Assembly (NCBI GenBank): GCA_902500695.1
Contig: CABVRQ010000050.1
Location: 1-29,767 of the forward strand
Source: an uncultured Nitrospira sp.
GTDB lineage: Bacteria; Nitrospirota; Nitrospiria; Nitrospirales; UBA8639
DNA: 29,767 nucleotides
Reading direction: 5' to 3'
Under the pieces are notes generated by a model. That model had not been told where the DNA came from. It worked only from the letters and a program-made list of their open reading frames with translations, and did not search any database. The translations under genes were made by a program, and so were the position numbers. Below, one piece after another: positions 1 to 6,422 of the stretch; position 1 is the first letter of the stretch, and each line of letters begins with the position of its first letter.

Positions 1-44
1 GTATTCTTTAACACCACCACACCATTAACTGTTGCACTTACAAG

Positions 45-725
45 TTGAATTCAAGGCCCACTCGCGGAAGGATTCTGTTGATTAGCCGCGCATGCCTTGT
101 GACGGCATTGCTCATGATAATGGCCGCTTTGGGTCAGACAGTTTACGCCACAGACGGAGATCAGACGAAGTTCCAGCGCATTTCGACGCAGTACATCGCA
201 GCATTGGGTGCTCCAGGTGCCATATTCGGGAACGGTGCGGAGTTGTGGGGTCTCTGGCCTCTGGATCCGGGCCCCCGGGGAGTGAGGTTGAGCAGCTTTG
301 AGCAGTTGGAGGAGGCGGGTGGCATCGCTCCGGCACGCTGGACATTCGACCACAGGGATTGGTGGCTGGAGGAACACGGTCTCATCATGGAGCAGCCGAA
401 ATTTCCGATCCCTCCTGGCAAATACCTGGTCACGGGCGACCGCGAAGTCACGACCGTGCTGACCATTCATCCCGCTGACAAGGATGGCAATAGGCGCTGG
501 GAGCTTGATGACCAGGCGACGCTCTATGACGTGACACATTTGGCGTGCCGCTCCGGGCGCTATACACCCATGACCGGTGATGGTTCGTGTTCTCCGGCAA
601 ACGTGCAGAAGACTGCGTTTCCAGTCACTCCAGGTGGGGCGATGCCTGCAGTCGAGGGCTGCAAGAAGCAGGACTATGCCGTTCTCATCGTGATCGCTGT
701 AGCGGTGGAAGACGCAAGCCGGTGA
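45..725 (+). CDS. Secreted conserved hypothetical protein
   Basis: 226 residues from a TTG start; the frame is open only from about base 12, and no ATG gives a complete leader, so the TTG is chosen by elimination and no Shine-Dalgarno is visible. The N-terminus has basic residues, a hydrophobic stretch (about residues 17-32) and an Ala-x-Ala-like site VYA/TD near residue 35-36, so export to the periplasm or beyond is likely. The mature part is rich in Trp, Gly and Pro, with LWGLWPLDPGPRG around 68-80 and LTIHPADKDG further on, and has cysteines near the C-terminus (LACRS, GSCSP, EGCKK) that could form disulfides. I recall similar uncharacterised proteins in Nitrospira-like genomes, but know no function. 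It has no operon partner; the opposite strand downstream carries a toxin-antitoxin pair. Confidence 0.65.
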   Translation: MNSRPTRGRILLISRACLVTALLMIMAALGQTVYATDGDQTKFQRISTQYIAALGAPGAIFGNGAELWGLWPLDPGPRGVRLSSFEQLEEAGGIAPARWTFDHRDWWLEEHGLIMEQPKFPIPPGKYLVTGDREVTTVLTIHPADKDGNRRWELDDQATLYDVTHLACRSGRYTPMTGDGSCSPANVQKTAFPVTPGGAMPAVEGCKKQDYAVLIVIAVAVEDASR

Positions 726-999
726 CGCCGGAAAGATTCTTTGCGTAGAGCGAGATGTCGCTCAACAAGCGCATGCAGTCGGGCAAACCACTCGCTACGC
801 TTGCGGGCTGCCGCTCATCCGTTGCTTGACCCGTCGAACAGAGATTTCCCGTATGGTCAAAAAATCCAAACTCTGCCATTGAAGTAGAGGGAAACGCAGC
901 CGTCCAATTTCGAGAAACAGGTTTAAAACAGACTTTGCCCCGAACAGGAAGTTGGGGTGGATGACCTAAGTCTTTGGTTAAACGGTATCTGCTCAAGAC

Positions 1000-1290
1000 T
1001 TAACGACTAGTGGGAATGCGTGAAGCCCTCTTAGGTCTGGGGGTAGGCGACTTTTTTTCCTTCTTTCGAGTGCTGTGAGATGGTTTGGTCGCATCGCTGG
1101 CAGTCTGAAGTAATAGTCGAAGCGCTCGGTTAACGGACTCGTCGTTGGGAAAGACCTTTGCCAGATCGGGGTCGATGAGCACGAGATTGGTGTCTGCTTT
1201 TGCCTTTGAGTAGTACTTCCCTCTCACCCCACCCTTCAATTTGGAAAAATCATATTCTGCACGCATCTCATTTTCTGAGCTTTTCGGCAT
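1000..1290 (-). CDS. Putative antitoxin paired with BrnT-type toxin
   Basis: 96 residues when started at the ATG at 1290, which has GGAG about 10 bases upstream (aatggagaaaacgc) and overlaps the toxin gene end at 1268. A longer in-frame start at 1326 lies deeper inside the toxin gene and lacks support. The first half contains EYDFSKLKGGVRGKYY followed by NLVLIDPDLAKVFPNDES and VNRALRLLL. The EYDFSK opening resembles that of BrnA antitoxins, but the usual RHH/CopG-like segment is not evident; instead this looks like the widespread uncharacterised DNA-binding-like antitoxin family that accompanies toxins in many bacteria. The last 35 residues are Lys/Arg/Ser/Thr/Pro rich and probably disordered. 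It is probably co-translated with the toxin upstream and neutralises it; the pairing is inferred from overlap and order. Confidence 0.7.
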   Translation of the reverse strand: MPKSSENEMRAEYDFSKLKGGVRGKYYSKAKADTNLVLIDPDLAKVFPNDESVNRALRLLLQTASDATKPSHSTRKKEKKSPTPRPKRASRIPTSR

Positions 1291-1549
1291 ATTGCGTTTT
1301 CTCCATTTTTGTTGCTTTTCGAGCACTTATTATTCTGAGGCGATCATCTCGAAAACAGTGTGAGACAAATAGAGCACGTTCTTTGTTTGAGACTCCGATA
1401 GTGATTTCACGGTTTTCCTCCACGGAATGGTCCGGATCATCAAACGTTAGGGCTAAAGGATCAAGAAACACAGAAGCGGCTTCAGTAAAAGACACTTTGT
1501 GTTTGCGGAGGTTGGCAGCAGCTTTAGCCGTGTCCCATTCATATGTCAC
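1268..1549 (-). CDS. brnT: BrnT family (DUF497) ribonuclease toxin
   Basis: 93 residues, the usual BrnT length. Family landmarks are present in order: YEWDTAKAAANLRKHKVSF at residues 3-21, VFLDPLALTFDDPDHS, EENREITIGVS, and RIISARKATKMEK near the C-terminus. BrnT toxins have a RelE-like fold, cleave RNA and are controlled by the partner antitoxin, which usually also represses the promoter. The start is GTG at 1549, preceded by TAGGAAAA about 9 bases upstream. The stop overlaps the antitoxin start, so the two are one transcript with toxin first. The pair sits directly beyond the 3' end of tRNA-Lys, a common place for acquired genes. Confidence 0.85.
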   Translation of the reverse strand: MTYEWDTAKAAANLRKHKVSFTEAASVFLDPLALTFDDPDHSVEENREITIGVSNKERALFVSHCFRDDRLRIISARKATKMEKTQYAEKLRK

Positions 1550-1626
1550 TGGATTTTCCTAGAGGGAGCAGTAGGCTCAAAAAAGTAGTCAAACTGTATT
1601 TACAAAGCGTTGTTGTCAGGTAAAAA

Positions 1627-1702
<76 letters not shown>

Positions 1703-1864
1703 CACCGATATGAAGATATGTGAAATGTGTCTAGCGATTTGTCGTTCGTCTTGTGCTTATTTTTCTGATCGTTTTCCTTTGTGTGTGATCAGAAGGGGGA
1801 ATTCTATCTTCCCTTTGGCCTTCGTGACAAATAATAGTGGGAACTTTCGAAATATTCACGTGCA

Positions 1865-1940
1865 TGGTGCGCCTGACAGGATTTGAACCTGTGGCCCCTT
1901 GCTCCGGAGGCAAGTGCTCTATCCACTGAGCTACAGGCGC
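1865..1940 (-). tRNA. tRNA-Arg (anticodon CCG)
   Basis: A 76-nt cloverleaf with encoded CCA. The acceptor GCGCCTG pairs with CAGGCGC and the D arm is GCTC/GAGC. The anticodon stem CTTGC/GCAAG encloses the loop CTCCGGA (anticodon CCG, reads CGG), and the T arm contains TTCAAAT. It is upstream of, and co-oriented with, tRNA-Lys. Confidence 0.96.
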
Positions 1941-2089
1941 AAAATTGTGTTCATTGGCAATGATATCCGGCCTCTAGTTCTTGTGGCCTCTCAGCCATGA
2001 GAGAGGGAAAACAGATGGCAACAGCCCCGGAAAAGTTTTGAAGCTAGCATGGATGTTTAGGTGATGTCTACCTGCCGGAGTCCCTGAAT

Positions 2090-3220
2090 TTATTCGCAGG
2101 ATGGCGCCGGTTCTATGCTGGTTTGGTACTGCTCAAAGACCGTGGTGGAGGCCTGGACCAGTTCGGGTGATTCCCCTAAGACCGTGGTTAACAACAGTTC
2201 GACATCCTGTGGGGTAAGGCCATTCGATGGGGCAATGAAGCGTTTACGGGCGACCTGACGTTCATCCGGATCATCGGGTTCATAGTAGCCCAATAATTCT
2301 CCGGATTTCACCGCATCCGTTAATCGTTGGGTCCATTGTTCGATGAGTGCCGGTGTCCAGTTTTTTGTGCTCAGGTGATCCTGGAAGAGTTCCAATTTTG
2401 TCCAGAGCACCCAGCCGACAAAGACTGCCCAGGTTTCGTTCATGACTTCCCAACTATCCTGATCCGAGAGAAATCGCAGTTCGGTGGCGCCTTTGAGTTG
2501 GCGAATCGGGTTGATCCGGACAAAGCGGTAATGGCAGGCCATCTGGCTGTTGGCTACCTCCAATACTTGCTGGTCTTCCGTGGTCAGAGCTTGTCCATGA
2601 TCAGTGGCGTAGAGATAGTCCAGATAGGCATGCAGGAGTTCATGATAGAGCAGGGCAATATCATGGTGGGTCATCCGGGCCAGATCGGCCAATGCGCCGC
2701 CGGCTTCATTAAAGGAGAGTCGCAGGTTGAGAATCATGGTGTGATCGTGTGGATGATATTCTGCGGCGTAGGTGCGGAGGTCTTCGAAGTGTACGGTGAC
2801 AAATTTGGGGTCGATGTGTTTGAGGAATCCCGTTGGAAGCCCCAGGGTATCTGCTTGCTGCAGGAGGGCAGGCCACGGATGCCGGGGGTTGGGACGACTC
2901 GAGGGAGCCTCCTCAGCGGACCAGGCTTGGCTTGGCATGTGTACGACTATCAGGCTGACCAGAAGGGCCAGGCCCAACATCCGACCGAAATATGTCACTA
3001 GCAGAGTGTTGAAAAAGTCCGTCAACTGCGTTCTCGGCCTTTTGTCGTGCTCACGTACTCCCCCGTACGCTCCGCTCGCCAAAATGCCTGCGGCCTTCCC
3101 TTCGAGAGGCCTCAGGGCAGGACTGGACCGGCCTTTTTGAACACTCTGCCACCACTGAAGAGATATTGTGAAGTATTGAATCAAGTTGAGCCTATTAAAG
3201 ATTTTTAGGTTTTTCGACAT
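2090..3220 (-). CDS. Putative zinc metallopeptidase-like protein (HELLH), N-terminus altered by repeat insertion
   Basis: 376 residues from ATG 3220. The putative catalytic motif is HELLH at residues 193-197 (context LLYHELLHAYLDY), with an acidic candidate third ligand in MNETWAVFVGW (about 260-270), so a gluzincin-like zinc site is plausible. The substrate is unknown. A signal-peptide-like segment, MLGLALLVSLIVVH followed by QAWS/AEE, begins only at residue 81 (ATG 2980), so that ATG or the GTG at 2998 may be the functional start. Residues of about 24-73 are encoded by a 149-bp inverted-repeat element (3001-3149). The SD for ATG 3220 is the GGAGG overlapping the helicase stop codon, which suggests translational coupling with the upstream helicase gene, 11 bp away. 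I do not know a named family. Confidence 0.7.
   Translation of the reverse strand: MSKNLKIFNRLNLIQYFTISLQWWQSVQKGRSSPALRPLEGKAAGILASGAYGGVREHDKRPRTQLTDFFNTLLVTYFGRMLGLALLVSLIVVHMPSQAWSAEEAPSSRPNPRHPWPALLQQADTLGLPTGFLKHIDPKFVTVHFEDLRTYAAEYHPHDHTMILNLRLSFNEAGGALADLARMTHHDIALLYHELLHAYLDYLYATDHGQALTTEDQQVLEVANSQMACHYRFVRINPIRQLKGATELRFLSDQDSWEVMNETWAVFVGWVLWTKLELFQDHLSTKNWTPALIEQWTQRLTDAVKSGELLGYYEPDDPDERQVARKRFIAPSNGLTPQDVELLLTTVLGESPELVQASTTVFEQYQTSIEPAPSCE
3001..3149. repeat. 149-bp inverted-repeat-bounded (MITE/REP-like) element
   Basis: The ends are imperfect inverted repeats of about 20 bp: the left begins gcagagtgttgaaaaa and the right, read on the minus strand, begins gcagagtgttcaaaaa. 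No transposase is encoded. The interior has smaller palindromic pieces such as cgtac...gtacg and gaggcctc. The element lies inside the 5' part of the metallopeptidase-like reading frame and is open throughout in that frame. The flanks cacta and cacca may be a decayed target duplication, but this is weak. Its size, paired ends and non-coding nature fit a non-autonomous mobile or REP-type repeat. I recall similar sequences scattered in Nitrospira genomes, but only one copy is in this window. Confidence 0.7.
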
Positions 3221-3231
3221 CCTACTAGAAA

Positions 3232-5244
3232 TTACCTCCAGGAATAGGTTTGATCTTCTTCAACCAGGCTCCATGTGTCGAAATACGATGACGGAATGTG
3301 GTCCAGATACCGTGAGGGTTTCGTGAGGACCGACCCGGTCATTTTATCGTACACATTGATGGGGTAGGTGAGGAAGAGGTGGTGTTTGGCTCTGGTGACC
3401 GCGACGTACAGCAGTCGGCGCTCTTCTTCCAGTTCTTCGGGGCCCATGAAGGAGTAGGCTGAGGGAAACCGTCCGTCTACCAGCCAGATGACAAAGACGC
3501 ATTGCCATTCTAATCCCTTAGCCGAGTGAATAGTGGAGAGAATCAACCGCTCGTCGTCCCGATCGGGGGCATCCACGTCCACCACACTTTCATTCGGGGG
3601 CTCGAGTGTGAGATCGGCCAGGAAGTCGTTGAGGCTTTCGTACCGTTCCGCCATGACGGATAAATGTTCCAGGTCCCGAATCCGCTTGGGGTAATCGTCA
3701 TACTGGTCTTTGAGGAGAGGGACATAGTATTCCATCATTTCCCCGAGCAGCACGGCGGGGGTGAGGGGATCTTCCGTGACCTGATCCAGTGTGGCGGCCA
3801 GTTGGCGTAATCCGGAGGCTGAACGGCCGGTGCTGTGCTTTAATACCTCATACTGGCCATGGGCTTGGAGGATGGACGCGATCAGATCTTTGGCTTTTTT
3901 GGGGCCGACCCCTTCGAGGAGCAAGAGGAGCCGGTTCCAACTGACGGTGTCCAACGGATTGTGAATGACACGCAAATGAGCCATGAGATCTTTGACATGC
4001 GCCGTTTCGATGAATTTAAACCCGCCTCGTTTTATGAATGGGAGGTTTCGGCGGGTGAGTTCCAATTCGAGGTCAAAGGCATGAAAGCTGGATCGGAACA
4101 GCACCGCGATCTCATCTAAGGGGATGCCTTCCTCCCTTAATTCCAGAATTTTTTGGGCAATGAATCGCGATTGGGCATTTTCTCCCATCGCCTCCACGAC
4201 GGTGGGTAATGGTCCCTCTTCCTTCCGTGTAAACAGCGTTTTGCTGTATTTTTCCGGCGCCGCTTCGATGAGCTTGTTGGCCAGTCGGAGAATCGGTTGC
4301 GTGCTCCGGTAGTTTTCCTCCAATTTGTAAATGACGGCCCCAGGGAAGAGGTCGGGAAATTCCATGATGTTGCGGAAGGTGGCGCCGCGAAAGGCGTAGA
4401 TGGATTGCGAATCGTCGCCCACCACCATGACATTGTCATGGGTGGCCGCCAGATTGCGCACCAATGAGGCTTGCAGGCGATTGGTGTCTTGATATTCATC
4501 CACCAAAATATAGCGGAAGATCTGACTGATGGTTTCTCTGGTCGGTTGGTCGATGACCAGGAGTTCAAGGAGTTTGACCAAGAGGTCGTCGTAATCCACG
4601 AGTTGCCGTTGGCGTTTGGCGGCCTCATAGGCGGCCTGGAGTTTCTGAAGTTCTCCGAGATACTCCCCGAAGTGGCTATATTCGTTGATGACAATATTTT
4701 CCAGGCTTTCCAGGGTGTTGGCCGTTTTGCCAAATATTTCGGATAAGGTATGTTTGCGCGGGAATCGTTTGCCGGTATCATTCAGCCCCAATTGGCCACG
4801 GAGGAGGCTCAGGAGATCTTCAGAATCTCCACGATCGAGTATCGTAAACCCTGGTTCCAGGCCGACGGGGCGGCCATATCGTCGAAGGAGGATATTGGCC
4901 ATGGAATGAAAGGTCCCACCACCGACTTGCTGGGCGCGGAGTCCGATGAGAAGTCCGACCCGGCTGAGCATTTCCTGCGAGGCTTTTCGGGTAAAGGTCA
5001 GGAGTAAGATGGAGCTGGGTACAATGCCCAGGTCGATGAGCCTGGCGACCCGGTATACGAGGGTGCGTGTTTTCCCGCTGCCGGCGCCTGCGATGACGAG
5101 GGCTGGACCTTCCACGGCTTCGACTGCGGCGAGTTGTTGGGGATTCAATTCTTCCGCGTAATTACGCGATAATTTTGGTGGAGTGGACTCCTCCAGTGGT
5201 CGTTTCAGGACATAAACTTTGGATGGTGGCGAAGTGGAATCCAT
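3232..5244 (-). CDS. UvrD/PcrA/Rep-type superfamily 1 ATP-dependent DNA helicase
   Basis: 670 residues with the full set of SF1A motifs: Q-motif LNPQQLAAV (33-41), Walker A GAGSGKT (53-59), LLLTFTRKASQEM (motif Ia), Walker B LVDEYQDTN (247-255), motif III GDDSQSIYAFRGA (276-288), motif V LSTIHSAKGLEW (569-580) and motif VI EEERRLLYVAVTRAK (606-620). The enzyme translocates 3'-5' on single-stranded DNA and would act in repair, replication restart or removal of RecA. It is somewhat shorter than E. coli UvrD (720) and lacks its long C-terminal tail, so UvrD, PcrA and Rep cannot be told apart here. The metallopeptidase-like gene follows within 11 bp. A good promoter lies upstream (5311-5339). The ATG at 5244 has only a weak SD. 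Confidence 0.93.
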   Translation of the reverse strand: MDSTSPPSKVYVLKRPLEESTPPKLSRNYAEELNPQQLAAVEAVEGPALVIAGAGSGKTRTLVYRVARLIDLGIVPSSILLLTFTRKASQEMLSRVGLLIGLRAQQVGGGTFHSMANILLRRYGRPVGLEPGFTILDRGDSEDLLSLLRGQLGLNDTGKRFPRKHTLSEIFGKTANTLESLENIVINEYSHFGEYLGELQKLQAAYEAAKRQRQLVDYDDLLVKLLELLVIDQPTRETISQIFRYILVDEYQDTNRLQASLVRNLAATHDNVMVVGDDSQSIYAFRGATFRNIMEFPDLFPGAVIYKLEENYRSTQPILRLANKLIEAAPEKYSKTLFTRKEEGPLPTVVEAMGENAQSRFIAQKILELREEGIPLDEIAVLFRSSFHAFDLELELTRRNLPFIKRGGFKFIETAHVKDLMAHLRVIHNPLDTVSWNRLLLLLEGVGPKKAKDLIASILQAHGQYEVLKHSTGRSASGLRQLAATLDQVTEDPLTPAVLLGEMMEYYVPLLKDQYDDYPKRIRDLEHLSVMAERYESLNDFLADLTLEPPNESVVDVDAPDRDDERLILSTIHSAKGLEWQCVFVIWLVDGRFPSAYSFMGPEELEEERRLLYVAVTRAKHHLFLTYPINVYDKMTGSVLTKPSRYLDHIPSSYFDTWSLVEEDQTYSWR

Positions 5245-5310
5245 GAATCCATTGGCAGGAATTGACGGGAGGTTTGAACCCGAGTTTCGTCTTTCGAAGA
5301 CCTTTGGCCG

Positions 5311-5339
5311 TGTATAGCATACGTGGTGGTGGGTTGCAA
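5311..5339 (-). promoter_or_regulatory. Sigma-70-like promoter for the helicase gene
   Basis: On the minus strand TTGCAA (5334-5339), a 17-bp spacer and TATACA (5311-5316) lie about 65 bp upstream of the helicase start. It is back to back with the promoter of the plus-strand gene at 5409. Confidence 0.5.
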
Positions 5340-5356
5340 CGCGAACGATATTAGGC

Positions 5357-5386
5357 TTGGACAGGTCTTCTATCCTCAGCTATACT
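5357..5386 (+). promoter_or_regulatory. Sigma-70-like promoter for the 5409 gene
   Basis: TTGGAC (5357-5362), an 18-bp spacer and TATACT (5381-5386). The predicted start, near 5393, leaves a leader of about 15 nt that contains AGGGAG, the SD of the ATG at 5409. Confidence 0.55.
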
Positions 5387-5408
5387 TTACTCAATTAGGG
5401 AGTTGAAC

Positions 5409-6311
5409 ATGGCCAAACAATCTGCAGAAAATTACGAGAATGTGCTGAAGGACCTTGCTCATACGATGATGAGCGTGGCTCGGGAATCGGTCGGTCTGAT
5501 CAAACGGTCGGACCAAAAGCTCGCCATGAAGCTGCAGCGGAAGCAGGAATGGGAGATTTATTTGGAATTCCTGCGCATGCTATTTAATCTTGTGGATCGG
5601 CTGTCTGGATTTTATATTCCGATACAGGCCCAAAAGGAATTTATGAATAGTTTGGAAGATTCCGTGGCCCATCAATTAAAAACCGTCCTGGCCCCCTCCT
5701 TGAGTTCGAGTGAAGTGGACGACATGGAGGTGACCCTGTCTGTTGGGCAGGTGGTATCCGATAGTCGGAAAACCTATGAAAAATTTAAGTTTGTCGTTAC
5801 AGACCAATCCAAAGAGCGGGATCAATATTTCCATTTTTTTTCGGAACGAATTGCTTCTAAAGCCGGAGCCCCGGGCAAACAGGAAATTACCGCTGCGGCA
5901 TTTTTGTGTGGAAGTGCGGTCGTGCCGGCTCTCAAAAGCTTATTTGAAGATGCCACTCAACCCAAAGTAGAAGCTGCAAGGTCTGCGGCTCCCTCGGTGG
6001 CGAAGGAAGAAGGGGCCGGTTCATCGGTGGCTGCTCAACAAGGCAGTTCTTCAACGAAATCAGGTGCCACCGACCAGGCAGGCAAGAACCTGATTAAATT
6101 GATCAGTGTGGTGTCTCGCGCACAGGGGGAAGAAGTCGAATCCTGGTGGGGGCTCCATCCGCAGTTTCGCCGCGACCTTCCAGATGATGAGGCCAAGGAA
6201 TTGGCCAAGCACATGAACCGGGCGACCCGAATTGTGGGCGAGCGGTTTGCGGTTGTGGCTTCGTTGGCGCAATCGGGGACGAATCCAAATCAACCTGTTG
6301 GGAATGCCTAA
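5409..6311 (+). CDS. Conserved hypothetical helical protein, two domains joined by an Ala/Ser-rich linker
   Basis: 300 residues from ATG 5409, chosen over the in-frame TTG at 5403 because AGGGAG sits 7-8 bases before the ATG. No signal peptide or membrane segment is seen, so it should be cytoplasmic. Residues of about 1-185 are predicted helical and amphipathic (for example VARESVGLIKRSDQ and the aromatic-rich WEIYLEFLRMLFNL). Next comes a low-complexity Ala/Ser/Gly/Glu linker (about 188-222), then a second small domain beginning KNLIKLISVV with EEVESWWGLHPQFRRDLP, and a short polar tail. I recognise no family and no catalytic motif. The gene has its own strong promoter and stands alone between divergent uvrD and the glycogen phosphorylase gene, about 110 bp ahead of the latter. 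Confidence 0.8.
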   Translation: MAKQSAENYENVLKDLAHTMMSVARESVGLIKRSDQKLAMKLQRKQEWEIYLEFLRMLFNLVDRLSGFYIPIQAQKEFMNSLEDSVAHQLKTVLAPSLSSSEVDDMEVTLSVGQVVSDSRKTYEKFKFVVTDQSKERDQYFHFFSERIASKAGAPGKQEITAAAFLCGSAVVPALKSLFEDATQPKVEAARSAAPSVAKEEGAGSSVAAQQGSSSTKSGATDQAGKNLIKLISVVSRAQGEEVESWWGLHPQFRRDLPDDEAKELAKHMNRATRIVGERFAVVASLAQSGTNPNQPVGNA

Positions 6312-6370
6312 CCCTCTCTAACTGACTCTTCTGAGTGTTCTCATTTACCACTTTAACATGTGTTTCCGGT

Positions 6371-6389
6371 TGGTGAAGATCTTTCACCA
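6371..6389 (+). promoter_or_regulatory. Palindrome upstream of the phosphorylase gene
   Basis: tggtgaa and ttcacca form perfect 7-bp arms around a 5-nt centre (gatct), 34 bp before the phosphorylase ATG. There is no directly following U-run, so an operator or mRNA hairpin is as likely as a terminator of the upstream gene. Confidence 0.3.
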
Positions 6390-6422
6390 TTGGATGATGC
6401 CATCTTTTTGTGAGTCTACCCT

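Noticed and set aside
685..996. A 103-codon minus-strand frame after the first gene
   Set aside because: It overlaps the end of the secreted protein gene, has no SD, and its composition is not protein-like; I see nothing else definite between 726 and 999.
1..1626. A defined genomic island ending at tRNA-Lys
   Set aside because: No integrase and no duplicated tRNA 3' end is visible in the window, so boundaries cannot be stated.
1989..2004. Inverted repeat ctctca/tgagag upstream of tRNA-Arg
   Set aside because: Short, with no T-run; it may be chance rather than the terminator of the helicase operon.
2327..3001. A 224-codon plus-strand frame opposite the metallopeptidase
   Set aside because: It is antisense to a gene with a coherent motif and signal segment, and no SD or domain supports it.
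4137..4781. A long alternative minus-strand frame inside the helicase gene
   Set aside because: It lies wholly within the helicase, is rich in Trp, Pro and Ser from codon shifting, and has no motif.
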